DNA from: an uncultured Collinsella sp.
GTDB lineage: Bacteria > Actinomycetota > Coriobacteriia > Coriobacteriales > Coriobacteriaceae
Reading direction: 5' to 3'
Assembly (NCBI GenBank): GCA_900541745.1
Contig: UQLA01000007.1
Span: forward strand, 1-64,000
Length of the DNA: 64,000 bases
Below, one piece after another: positions 32,723 through 40,745 of the stretch (position 1 is its first letter; the number at the start of each line of letters is the position of its first letter). The notes below the pieces were generated by a model that was given only the letters and a program-made list of their open reading frames with translations, searched no databases and was not told where the DNA came from. A program made the position numbers and the translations under genes.

Positions 32723-34009
32723 TTAGGGGCGGACCTGGCCGGTGCCGCGGAGCTTGTATTTGTAGGTGGTGAGGGCCTCGGCGGCAAAGGGGCCGCGGGC
32801 GTGGAGCTTTTGGGTCGAGATGCCGATCTCGGCACCCAGCCCAAACTCGCCGCCGTCAGTGAAGCGCGTGCTGGCGTTGGCGTACACGGCCGAAGCATCG
32901 ACTGCATCCAAGAAGCGCTCGCAGGCGTCCGCGTCCTCGGCAACGATGGCCTCGGAGTGCATGGTGCCGTAGCGGTTGATGTGCGCGATGGCCTCGTCCT
33001 CGTTTGCCACGACCTTCACGCTCATCTCGAGCGCCAGGTACTCACGGCCCCAGTCCTCCTCAGTCGCGGCAAGATAGTCGCCGCCCTCGGCAAGCCCAGC
33101 GTCGGCGCATGCGGCGCACGTGGCCTCGTCGCCGTGAATTAGCACGCCGTGGTCGTGCAGCACGGCAACGACTGCGGGCAGGAAGCGATCGGCAACGGCA
33201 CGGTCAACCAGCAGCGACTCGGCGGCATTGCACACGCCCACGCGCTGGGTCTTGGCATTGACGATAATGTTGAGCGCCTTGTCAAAGTCGGCGGATTCAT
33301 GCACGTAGATATGGCAGTTACCCGTACCCGTCTCGATCACCGGTACAAGTGACTCGCGCACGCAGCGCTGAATCAGGCCCGCACCGCCACGCGGAATAAG
33401 CACGTCGACGATGCCGCGGAGCTTCATGAGCTCGCCGGTGGCCTCGCGGTCGGTAGACTCGATCATCGACACAGCCTCGCGCGGGAAACCCTTGACTTCA
33501 AGCGCATCGGCCAACAGCTCGGCAATCATGGCGCACGAGTGATAGGCCAGCGAACCGCCGCGCAGAATGCAGGCGTTGCCGGTGCGGATGCAGATGCCCG
33601 CGGCATCGGCCGTCACGTTGGGGCGCGCCTCGTAGACCATGGCGACCAGGCCCAGCGGCACGCTCACGCGGGTGAGGTCCACGCCGCTTGCAAGCACGCG
33701 GTGGTCGAGCACGCGGCCGACAGGATCGGGCAGCTCGGCAAGCTTCTCCAGGCCGGCGGCCATGCCCTCGACGCGCTCGGGCGTCAGCAACAGGCGATCG
33801 AGGAGCCCCGCCGAGGTGCCCGCATCGCGCGCGGCGGACATATCGAGCTCGTTGGCGGCAACGATGGAATCGACGCCGTCGCGCAGCGCTGCGGCCATGG
33901 CGCGCACGGCCTCCTGACGCTGCTCATCGCTCGCCGTGGCAAGCGAGGTCGACGCTGCCTTGGCGGCAACGGCGAGATCGTGGACATACGTAGCTATATC
34001 GACCGACAT
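32723..34009 (-). CDS. proA: Glutamate-5-semialdehyde dehydrogenase (gamma-glutamyl phosphate reductase)
   Basis: The 428-residue enzyme has the ProA signature VLIPRGGAGLIQRCVRESLVPVIETGTGNCH, the catalytic cysteine in RVGVCNAAESLL, and FGLGAEIGISTQKLHARGPF near the C-terminus. It reduces gamma-glutamyl phosphate with NADPH in proline synthesis. Unusually, its partner proB lies 1.7 kb away on the same strand, separated by a plus-strand hydrolase gene and by palindromes. Confidence 0.97.
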   Translation of the reverse strand: MSVDIATYVHDLAVAAKAASTSLATASDEQRQEAVRAMAAALRDGVDSIVAANELDMSAARDAGTSAGLLDRLLLTPERVEGMAAGLEKLAELPDPVGRVLDHRVLASGVDLTRVSVPLGLVAMVYEARPNVTADAAGICIRTGNACILRGGSLAYHSCAMIAELLADALEVKGFPREAVSMIESTDREATGELMKLRGIVDVLIPRGGAGLIQRCVRESLVPVIETGTGNCHIYVHESADFDKALNIIVNAKTQRVGVCNAAESLLVDRAVADRFLPAVVAVLHDHGVLIHGDEATCAACADAGLAEGGDYLAATEEDWGREYLALEMSVKVVANEDEAIAHINRYGTMHSEAIVAEDADACERFLDAVDASAVYANASTRFTDGGEFGLGAEIGISTQKLHARGPFAAEALTTYKYKLRGTGQVRP

Positions 34010-34121
34010 GGGCGGCCCTTTCTCTTAGATGTTTGCAACCATGGTAGCCGATTTGCGCATGGCCTCGCCCGCGGCGGTAGAATTGGTCAACCCGAAACAC
34101 CGCAACGAACGGAAGTACCGC

Positions 34122-35540
34122 ATGGCCCTCATCACTTCATACAACGTCCCCGGCCTCTATGTCGAAGACCACAGCATCGACGTCCCCCTTGACTGGCGCG
34201 GCCTGGAGCCGATGCTCCTGGCCGTCGGCAGCACCATGCGCCGCGGCGCCATGCCGGCGCCCATCGCCGGCGCGCCCGAGAGCATCAAGCTTTTCTACCG
34301 CGTGGTTTGCGCACCCGACCGCATTAACGACGATCTGCCGCTGCTCCTGTTTTTGCAGGGCGGCCCCGGCGGCGAGAGCCCGCGTCCGCTGTCGCCCACA
34401 AGCGATGGCTGGATCGAGGAGGCCGTCAAGCACTTCCGAGTCGTCCTGCCCGACCAGCGCGGCACCGGGCGCAGCAGCTGTGTAGACGGGCGCACGATTG
34501 CCGCACTGGGCGAGCGCGCCGAGGCGGCGGGCTCCGATGCCGCACGCTCGCAGGCGGATTTCCTCAAGCGCCACCTCGCCAGCTCCATCGTGCGCGATTT
34601 TGAGTACCTGCGCCTCGTGGGCTTTGGCGGTAAGCCCTGGGTCACGCTCGGCCAGAGCTACGGCGGCTTTTTGACGTTGAGCTATCTGTCGCTCTTCCCC
34701 GAGGGCGTGGCGGCGAGCTTTACCTGCGGCGGCATTCCGCACGTGCCGGCGAGCGCCAGCGAGGTCTACGCGCACACCTTCCCGCGCATGGCAGCCAAGA
34801 CTCAGCAGTATTATGACCGCTACCCCGCCGACGTCGAGCGTGTGGCGGCCCTGGCCGATGCTATCGAAGAGCAAAAGCCCGTGCTGCCAGACGGCTCGCC
34901 GATGACGGTAGAGCGCCTTCAGCTCATGGGCAGCGACTTTGGCATGAAGCCGAGCTTTGAGCGCATGCACTGGATTATCGATCATGCGTTTGTTGATGGC
35001 GACGGCACGCTGAGCTGCGGTGCCTCAGTATCCGATGGCTTTTTGATGCGCGCTTTCGAGCGCACCAACACGCGCACGAATCCTCTGTACTGGACGCTGC
35101 AAGAGTTCATCTACGCCGATGGCGACACCATGCCCATTCGCTGGGCCGCGGCAGAGGAAAAGGCACACCGCGCCGAGTTCGACACGCTCGCGCGCCCGCT
35201 CATGTTTACCGGCGAGGCCATGTTCCCGTGGATGTTCGAGCAGATGCCCGAACTTAAGCCCTTCAAGCCCGCGATGGACCTGCTGATGGAAGACACGAGC
35301 TGGGACAAGATTTACGACCCGCAGCGCCTAGCATGCAACGAGGTGCCACTCCAGGCCGCGGTGTATTTCGACGACATGTACGTCGATTCGGGTATGCAGC
35401 TCGACACGCTCAGCCGCGTGGGCAACTCGCATGCCTGGGTAACGAACGAGTTCGAGCACGACGGCCTGCACGGCAGTGTGGTATTCAAGCACCTCTTCGA
35501 CGAAGCCCTCGACCGCGGAGACCTACGCCGAATCTTCTAG
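34122..35540 (+). CDS. Alpha/beta hydrolase of the proline iminopeptidase type (peptidase S33)
   Basis: The ATG at 34122 follows GGAAG. The 472-residue protein has the oxyanion motif FLQGGPGGESPRP, DQRGTGRSS, the nucleophile elbow GQSYGGFLTL (Ser), and a late His in EHDGLHGSVVF. GGPG plus DQRGTGRS are typical of prolyl aminopeptidases, which release N-terminal proline from peptides in the cytoplasm. Its place between proB and proA fits a role in proline supply. The first 30 codons of the longer open frame have no support and are excluded. Confidence 0.85.
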   Translation: MALITSYNVPGLYVEDHSIDVPLDWRGLEPMLLAVGSTMRRGAMPAPIAGAPESIKLFYRVVCAPDRINDDLPLLLFLQGGPGGESPRPLSPTSDGWIEEAVKHFRVVLPDQRGTGRSSCVDGRTIAALGERAEAAGSDAARSQADFLKRHLASSIVRDFEYLRLVGFGGKPWVTLGQSYGGFLTLSYLSLFPEGVAASFTCGGIPHVPASASEVYAHTFPRMAAKTQQYYDRYPADVERVAALADAIEEQKPVLPDGSPMTVERLQLMGSDFGMKPSFERMHWIIDHAFVDGDGTLSCGASVSDGFLMRAFERTNTRTNPLYWTLQEFIYADGDTMPIRWAAAEEKAHRAEFDTLARPLMFTGEAMFPWMFEQMPELKPFKPAMDLLMEDTSWDKIYDPQRLACNEVPLQAAVYFDDMYVDSGMQLDTLSRVGNSHAWVTNEFEHDGLHGSVVFKHLFDEALDRGDLRRIF

Positions 35541-35547
35541 CAAAGGA

Positions 35548-35586
35548 GCCGTGGGACAAATGAATCAGTAGCGTTTGTCCCACGGC
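35548..35586. terminator. Hairpin after the proline iminopeptidase-like gene
   Basis: A perfect 13-bp stem GCCGTGGGACAAA (35548-35560) with its complement (35574-35586) starts eight bases after the stop codon. No T-run follows, so it may be a stabilising hairpin or a palindromic repeat. Confidence 0.65.
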
Positions 35587-35598
35587 ATCCCCTCAATA

Positions 35599-35665
35599 AG
35601 TTGCGGTGAAATAGGGACTGTTTGGTGGTTTGAAATGCTAAAACAGTCCCTATTTCACCGCAACT
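35599..35665. repeat. Palindromic repeat family B, copy 3 (perfect arms)
   Basis: Twenty-five-base perfect arms beginning AGTTGCGGTGAAATAGGGAC (35599-35623 and 35641-35665) enclose 17 bases. Confidence 0.92.
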
Positions 35666-35680
35666 CAGAGAAATCTAATC

Positions 35681-35719
35681 AGACGGCGCTGCAGTTCAAA
35701 ATGAACTGCAGCGCCGTCT
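35681..35719. terminator. Terminator hairpin between proB and the hydrolase gene
   Basis: A perfect 18-bp stem, AGACGGCGCTGCAGTTCA (35681-35698) with its complement (35702-35719), sits just beyond the proB stop and is followed on the plus strand by a T-rich run (TTCTTT). It may serve both convergent genes. Confidence 0.8.
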
Positions 35720-35723
35720 TTCT

Positions 35724-36851
35724 TTATGCAAACACAATTAAGTTGTCCCTGTGGATCGCGGGTTTCTCGGCCAGGTCTGCCAGCAGGCGGTTGCCGGCGA
35801 TCTGGTCCTGGCGGCGGCCGGCAGCAAGCTCCAGCACGTCCGAATCGGCCTCGGCGATACCGCGGGCGACAACCATACCGCTCGGATCGCACACATCGAG
35901 CACATCGCCCTCGGCAAACTCGCCATCGACCTCACGAATACCCACCGCAAGCAGGGAAGAACCACGGCTGACCAGCGCCTTCGCGGCACCGTCGTCAACC
36001 GTTACCGAGCCATGTGCCTTGTCACCCAGCGCGATCCACAGCTTGCGGGGCGCAATATCCAGGCGCTCCGCCGGCGGGTCGAACAGCGTGCCCACGCTCT
36101 CGCCGCGGGCCAGGCGCACGAGCGCATCGGGCTCCTCGCCCGAGCAAATCACGCTCTGAATGCCGGCCGTCATCAAAATGCGGCTCGCGCGAATCTTGGT
36201 GATCATGCCGCCCGTACCCACTGAGGTCGAAGAATCACCCGCTGAGGCAATGATCTTGGCATCGATCTTATGCACGACCGGGACAAACTCGGCCGTCGGA
36301 TCCTCATGCGGATTGGCGGTGTAGAGGCCGTCGATGTCCGAGAGCGTCACGCACAAGTCCGCCGAAACCAAGCAGCTCACGAGGGCCGCGAGCGTATCGT
36401 TGTCGCCGAACTTGATCTCGTCGACGGTAACGGTGTCGTTCTCGTTGACGACCGGCACCACGCCCAGCTCCACCAGGCGAAGCAAAGCGTCGCGCGCGTG
36501 CAGGTAGGACATACGGCGCGCCGTGTCATGGCGCGTGAGCAGCACGAGCGAGGTGAGTAGGTCGCGCGCATGGAACTCCTCGTCGTAGGCCGACGAGATG
36601 ATGCACTGGCCGGCCGAGGCGCAGGCCTGCAGGCTCGGCAGGTCGCCAACCGGTTTGCGGTCGAAACCCAGAACGGGATAGCCACAGGCAATGGCGCCGG
36701 AGCTCACCACGACCAAGCGCCAGCCGAGCTTGCGCAGGGCCGCGGCCTGATCGGCCAGGCCACCGATAAACGCGCGGTTGACCTTACCGTCGGCACCCAC
36801 CACCGTGGACGAGCCGATCTTTACCACCATCGTTTTATAAGAAGTCGTCAT
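35724..36851 (-). CDS. proB: Glutamate 5-kinase
   Basis: The 375-residue protein contains the amino-acid kinase domain (MVVKIGSSTVV, VVVSSGAIACG, VNENDTVTVDEIKFGDNDTLAALVS, STSVGTGGMITKIRAS) and a C-terminal PUA domain (about residues 285-370). It phosphorylates glutamate in the first step of proline synthesis and is normally feedback-inhibited by proline. No strong ribosome binding site is seen before the ATG at 36851; the ATG seven codons later is an alternative start. Confidence 0.96.
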   Translation of the reverse strand: MTTSYKTMVVKIGSSTVVGADGKVNRAFIGGLADQAAALRKLGWRLVVVSSGAIACGYPVLGFDRKPVGDLPSLQACASAGQCIISSAYDEEFHARDLLTSLVLLTRHDTARRMSYLHARDALLRLVELGVVPVVNENDTVTVDEIKFGDNDTLAALVSCLVSADLCVTLSDIDGLYTANPHEDPTAEFVPVVHKIDAKIIASAGDSSTSVGTGGMITKIRASRILMTAGIQSVICSGEEPDALVRLARGESVGTLFDPPAERLDIAPRKLWIALGDKAHGSVTVDDGAAKALVSRGSSLLAVGIREVDGEFAEGDVLDVCDPSGMVVARGIAEADSDVLELAAGRRQDQIAGNRLLADLAEKPAIHRDNLIVFA

Positions 36852-36922
36852 ACGTCAAACCAATCGAATGTTGAGCAGGCGGGCGAGCTGGAGCAGCCGG
36901 GGCACCCGGTGCGGGACGGACG

Positions 36923-36961
36923 AAAATGATCCGTTTTCCTCCGTCCCCTTCGGATCATTTT
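36923..36961 (-). repeat. Repeat family D, copy 2, overlapping the pncB stop codon
   Basis: AAAATGATCCG (36923-36933) and CGGATCATTTT (36951-36961) form an 11-bp hairpin enclosing TCCGTCCCC. On the minus strand the stem ends in TTTT, so it can serve as the pncB terminator; the stop codon lies in the first arm. Confidence 0.8.
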
Positions 36962-38460
36962 GCCCAGGGGAAGGCCGAAGCCGCGGCCATGTTCTTGCGC
37001 ACGAGCTCGTCGCGCACCTGGGCCAAGCCCTGTTCCATGCCCACCACGTAGGTCTGCGGATACAGGAAGCGCTTGAAAGCCGCGTCCAGATGATCGATTG
37101 CCCAAGCACAGCGCTCGCGTGCGTCCTCGATGCTCTCGCGCGGGGCTACCGCACTGCCATCGCGTACGATCGGCACCAGCAGCTCGCGATACTCAAGCTC
37201 GGACACATCGGTCACCAGGGCGGCATCGTTCACGGCCACGAGGGTATTGCCGCGCGCGGCGCCCTCCCCCGCCAGATGATCCTCGTCATAGATCATGTCG
37301 CAAACCGGGCCGCCAAAGCCGTCGTAATAGCGGCGCACACGCTGCACGCCCGGAATCGTGCGCTTGTAGGGCTGCTCGGAGAGCTTCACCACCGGCGTCC
37401 ACGGGTCCGCATCGCTCGCACGGCGGGCGGAAAGCTTGTACACGCCGCCCAGCGCCGGCTGATCGTAGCAGGTCGCGAGCTTGGTGCCCACGCCAAAGCT
37501 ATCGATGGGCGCGCCCTGGTCGAGCAGCGACTGAATCGTGTACTCGTCAAGGTCGTTGGAGACCGAAATCCCCACATAGGGCAGGCCCTCGGCGTCAAAA
37601 CGGCCGCGGACATACTTGGACAACTTAGCCAGGTCGCCCGAGTCGATGCGAATGGCCGACAGGCGCTCGCCCGCCGCCTCCATCTCCTTGGCAACCGTAA
37701 TGGCATGCTCGCAGCCCTCGCGCACGTCGTAGGTGTCAATGAGCAGCGTGCAATTCTTGGGGCTCGACTTGGCAAAGGCACGGAAGGCCTCGAGCTCGGA
37801 GTCAAAGCTCATCACCCAGCTGTGCGCGTGTGTGCCAAAGACGGGAATGCCGTAGCGGCGCCCGGCAAGCACGTTGGACGTAGACGAGCAGCCCGCCACG
37901 TAGCTCGCGCGCGCAACAGCCAGGCCGCCATCGGGACCCTGGGCACGACGCAGGCCGAACTCGGCGACGGGGCGACCATCGGCCGCCAGTACTACACGCG
38001 CCGTCTTGGTGGCGACGAGCGTCTGGAAGCCGACGATGTTGAGCAGCGCGGTCTCGAGCAGCTGGCACTCCAGCGCCGGGCCGGTGACGCGCACCATGGG
38101 CTCGCGCGGAAAGACGAGCTCGCCCTCGAGCACGGCGTCAATGTTCACGTGCGCACGGAAGTTGCGCAGGTAGTCGAGGAATGCAGGCTTAAACATCGCG
38201 CCGCCGGCCGGAGCCTGGAGCGAGGCGAGGTAGTCGATGTCCTCGGGTGTAAAGCGCAGGTTCTCGACAAGCTCGGGCAGCTCGGCGGTGCCGCACATGA
38301 CGGCATACGCGCTGCCAAAGGGATGGTCGCGGTAAAACGCCGTAAAACAACCCTGCTCATTGGCCTTGCCGCTCTCCCACAGGCCCTGGGCCATAGTGAG
38401 CTCGTACAGATCGGTGAGCATTGCGATGTCGGTAGGATGCGAGATGTCGGTCAAAGCCAT
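36955..38460 (-). CDS. pncB: Nicotinate phosphoribosyltransferase
   Basis: The start at 38460 follows GAAAGG. The 501-residue protein shows MLTDLYELTMAQGLWESG, EFGLRRAQGPDG, GCSSTSNVLAG, GTHAHSWVMSF (the phosphorylated His region), and IRIDSGDLAKLSKYVR with the phosphate-binding VSNDLDEYTI and FGVGTKLATC. It converts nicotinate and PRPP to nicotinate mononucleotide, the salvage route to NAD. Length matches the long bacterial subfamily. Confidence 0.95.
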   Translation of the reverse strand: MALTDISHPTDIAMLTDLYELTMAQGLWESGKANEQGCFTAFYRDHPFGSAYAVMCGTAELPELVENLRFTPEDIDYLASLQAPAGGAMFKPAFLDYLRNFRAHVNIDAVLEGELVFPREPMVRVTGPALECQLLETALLNIVGFQTLVATKTARVVLAADGRPVAEFGLRRAQGPDGGLAVARASYVAGCSSTSNVLAGRRYGIPVFGTHAHSWVMSFDSELEAFRAFAKSSPKNCTLLIDTYDVREGCEHAITVAKEMEAAGERLSAIRIDSGDLAKLSKYVRGRFDAEGLPYVGISVSNDLDEYTIQSLLDQGAPIDSFGVGTKLATCYDQPALGGVYKLSARRASDADPWTPVVKLSEQPYKRTIPGVQRVRRYYDGFGGPVCDMIYDEDHLAGEGAARGNTLVAVNDAALVTDVSELEYRELLVPIVRDGSAVAPRESIEDARERCAWAIDHLDAAFKRFLYPQTYVVGMEQGLAQVRDELVRKNMAAASAFPWAK

Positions 38461-38542
38461 GGGGCGACCTTTCGGATGTGTTGTGCAGAGGTTGAGGGTT
38501 GGGCGAGGCGGACGTGCGGGCATGGAGCCCGACGCGAACAGG

Positions 38543-39007
38543 TTAGTGCAGGCCCATGCTGCCCGTGATCGTGTAGACCATAAAGACGATAAACGCGATG
38601 AGGGCGAGCACGATGATGATTTTTTGAGCCGGAGCCATGCCGGGGATCTCATTCTCGCCCGTAGGCTCCTTGGAGGTGACCATGCGCTGGGCAAAGGTCA
38701 TCTCGTCACGGCTCGGTTTGGGCTCGACGGGCTTGGGACGAGCGGCCTTTTTAGGCTGAGGTTTGGGTGCGGCGGGTGCGGACTTCGCGGCGGCAGGCTT
38801 GGGTGCAGGCGCGGGCTTGGGCGCGGGCGCGGGCGCAACCTTCGCAGCGGCCTCCTCGGCCTTCTCGCGCTCGGCACGCAGGGCGGCCAGCTCCTCACGC
38901 TCGCGGCGCGCCTCTTCCTGGGCCTCGCGACGAGCCTTCTCGGCGCGGAGCTCTTCCAACTCGGCGCGCTCCTCGGCAGACAGTGGTTGGGACTCAAGCT
39001 CGGCCAT
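38543..39007 (-). CDS. Tail-anchored coiled-coil protein of unknown function
   Basis: The ATG at 39007 follows GAAAGGGC. The 154-residue product starts with a charged coiled coil (about residues 9-55, ELEELRAEKARREAQEEARR), continues with an Ala/Pro/Lys linker (APAPKPAPAPKPAA), and ends with KIIIVLALIAFIVFMVYTI, a single transmembrane helix near the C-terminus. It is probably a small inner-face membrane protein. It lies 82 bases upstream of pncB on the same strand; I recognise no family. Confidence 0.72.
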   Translation of the reverse strand: MAELESQPLSAEERAELEELRAEKARREAQEEARREREELAALRAEREKAEEAAAKVAPAPAPKPAPAPKPAAAKSAPAAPKPQPKKAARPKPVEPKPSRDEMTFAQRMVTSKEPTGENEIPGMAPAQKIIIVLALIAFIVFMVYTITGSMGLH

Positions 39008-39072
39008 GGTATTGCCCTTTCTTTTTAAAAAAAGCCGCCGACACAATGTCAGCGGCTTATCAAATCCAAGGG

Positions 39073-39145
39073 TGGAGACGAAGGGAGTCGAACCCTCGGC
39101 CTCTGCCATGCGACGGCAGCGCTCTCCCAACTGAGCTACGTCCCC
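39073..39145 (-). tRNA. tRNA-Ala (CGC)
   Basis: The minus strand folds as a 73-nt cloverleaf: acceptor GGGGACG/CGTCTCC, AGCTCAGTTGGGAGAGC D-arm, anticodon stem CTGCC/GGCAG around GTCGCAT (anticodon CGC), and T-arm GAGGGTTCGACTCCC. The genome encodes CCC rather than CCA after the discriminator A, so CCA must be added after transcription. Confidence 0.93.
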
Positions 39146-39206
39146 AGGACAAGTTGATATTTTACCTACGGCTCGCCAACTGTCAACGCCCAATACCCAG
39201 TCTTTT

Positions 39207-39248
39207 TGGGACGGGGCTGTTTTGACTGCTTTTCGAACGCCCGTCCCA
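39207..39248. repeat. Hairpin family F
   Basis: TGGGACGGG (39207-39215) and CCCGTCCCA (39240-39248) form the stem. Words from this element (CCCGTCC-AGAAAAATCAT and GTCAAAA-GCCCCGTCCCA) recur in changed order at 51961-52023. Confidence 0.6.
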
Positions 39249-39269
39249 GAAAAATCATCGGCGAACGCA

Positions 39270-40208
39270 CTATTTTGCACTAGTAAGAACGCCGGTGGTG
39301 TCGAACGCCGGGGTAAAGCTCTCGTCCACTGCGCCGCCTTCTTGCCAAAACATCGTCGTAAAGCCCAGGTCGTCGGCATGGTCGAGCACCTGCTCGTACT
39401 CCTCGCGCGTCACGGCGCGTGCCAGGTCGCCGCCCTGTTCGCGCATGAGTGCATTGGGCGTGTACTGGTTCATGACCGAAATCGGCACGTCGCCCACCGT
39501 CTGCCATACCAGGTCCAGCACGCGACACGAATCGTCCGCATGACCCGGCAGCACCAGATGACGCACGATGATGCCGCGCTTCATGAGCCCGTCCTCGTCC
39601 ACCAGCTCTCCCCCGCGGCGCTTAATCTCGCGCGCCATCTGAGCCAGGCCAGACACGGCTACACGCGGGTAATCCTGAATATGAGAGAGCGACTGCGCAA
39701 GCCTCGCATCGGCATATTTAAAGTCGGTAAGCCACACGTCGACCAGATCGCCGAGCGCCGCCACGGCACTCGCCCGCTCATAGCCGCTCGTGTTGTAGAC
39801 GATCGGGATGTCCAGCCCGCGCGCCCGTGCCGCGGCAATCGCAGCCGGCAGCAGGTGCGCGTAGTGCGTCGCCGTTACAAGGTTAATATTATTGGCACCC
39901 TGGTCCTGCAGCTCCAACATAATCTCAACCAAACGCTGGGGCGTAATCTCAAGCCCAAAATTACCCGTCGAAATCTCGTGGTTTTGGCAGTAGACGCATT
40001 TGAGCGAACAGCCGCTAAAGAAAATCGTGCCCGAGCCGGCCTCGCCCGAAATGGGCGGCTCCTCCCACATATGGAGCGCCGCGCGGGCGACCTTAAGCGT
40101 GTCGTCGGCGCCGCACACGCCACGCGCGCCCTCGTCGCGTGCCGCGCCGCAACGGCGTGGACACAAATGGCAGGCGGGCGAAAAAAGTTCGGTCAACGAC
40201 GTCGGCAT
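39270..40208 (-). CDS. Radical SAM protein, PflX/PflA-like
   Basis: MPTSL (40208) is chosen as the start because GGAG lies at proper distance; the ATG at 40223 is too close to it. The 312-residue protein has an N-terminal cysteine cluster (CHLCPRRCGAARDEGARGVCG), the radical SAM motif CSLKCVYCQN, and GMxx-like GANNINLVTATHYAHLLPA. It belongs to the uncharacterised activating-enzyme-like group. A target (glycyl radical enzyme or other) is not encoded nearby. It is probably an oxygen-sensitive cytoplasmic [4Fe-4S] enzyme. Confidence 0.88.
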   Translation of the reverse strand: MPTSLTELFSPACHLCPRRCGAARDEGARGVCGADDTLKVARAALHMWEEPPISGEAGSGTIFFSGCSLKCVYCQNHEISTGNFGLEITPQRLVEIMLELQDQGANNINLVTATHYAHLLPAAIAAARARGLDIPIVYNTSGYERASAVAALGDLVDVWLTDFKYADARLAQSLSHIQDYPRVAVSGLAQMAREIKRRGGELVDEDGLMKRGIIVRHLVLPGHADDSCRVLDLVWQTVGDVPISVMNQYTPNALMREQGGDLARAVTREEYEQVLDHADDLGFTTMFWQEGGAVDESFTPAFDTTGVLTSAK

Positions 40209-40346
40209 AAATACATGCTCCAAAACAACGATTCAGCAGCTCAAACGCAAAGGCCCGGACCGCACAGACGGCTCCAAGCCCAAGGCGCCGTAATCGTCCG
40301 ACACGATTTTTGTAATGTCAAGACTGGAATCAACAAAGTGCCGCTT

Positions 40347-40530
40347 TATGATGTAGGTATTCCGCCCCCCGCGGAGCAACTGGGTGAACCGTCGCGTTTA
40401 TTTAGGGAGCCCACACAGTCGTACTTAGTACAGGTATCCTTCGTTGTTAAGGACGCTGGAACAGTCGATGAGGGCACCCACCTGTTTTAGGTGGGTTCAT
40501 TTTCGTAACGTGGGGGGTGGTTTTTCTTTT
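40347..40530 (+). ncRNA. Candidate 6S-like RNA with promoter and terminator
   Basis: A TATGAT (40347-40352) precedes a structured segment of about 165 bases. CCGCCCCCCGCG (40362-40373) can pair over 12 positions, with two G-U pairs, with CGTGGGGGGTGG (40509-40520), which is followed by TTTTTCTTTT. Inside lies GGCACCCACCTGTTTTAGGT GGGTTCA (40474-40498), an eight-base-pair hairpin like that on the 3' side of the 6S RNA central bubble in several phyla. A closing stem, an open middle and this hairpin fit 6S RNA, which mimics an open promoter and binds RNA polymerase. No coding frame explains the region. The 6S call is an inference; a structured RNA gene is better supported. Confidence 0.55.
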
Positions 40531-40745
40531 GCCGATTTTGCCAAAAATTGCCATCGCAGATCCCGTATGACACCCAACGGCACTCGGCAGAACCCCCGCC
40601 AACATCCCAATATCTGGTAAGCGCGTGATAATCGCCCCGTGCAATTCCTCACACCCTCCTTGGTCGAGTATCATAGGTCAGCTATGCCCTTTTGCGCGTA
40701 GCGCCCTTTGACCTTTTCCTTCGACGCTTGGCGGTTTATCGATTC

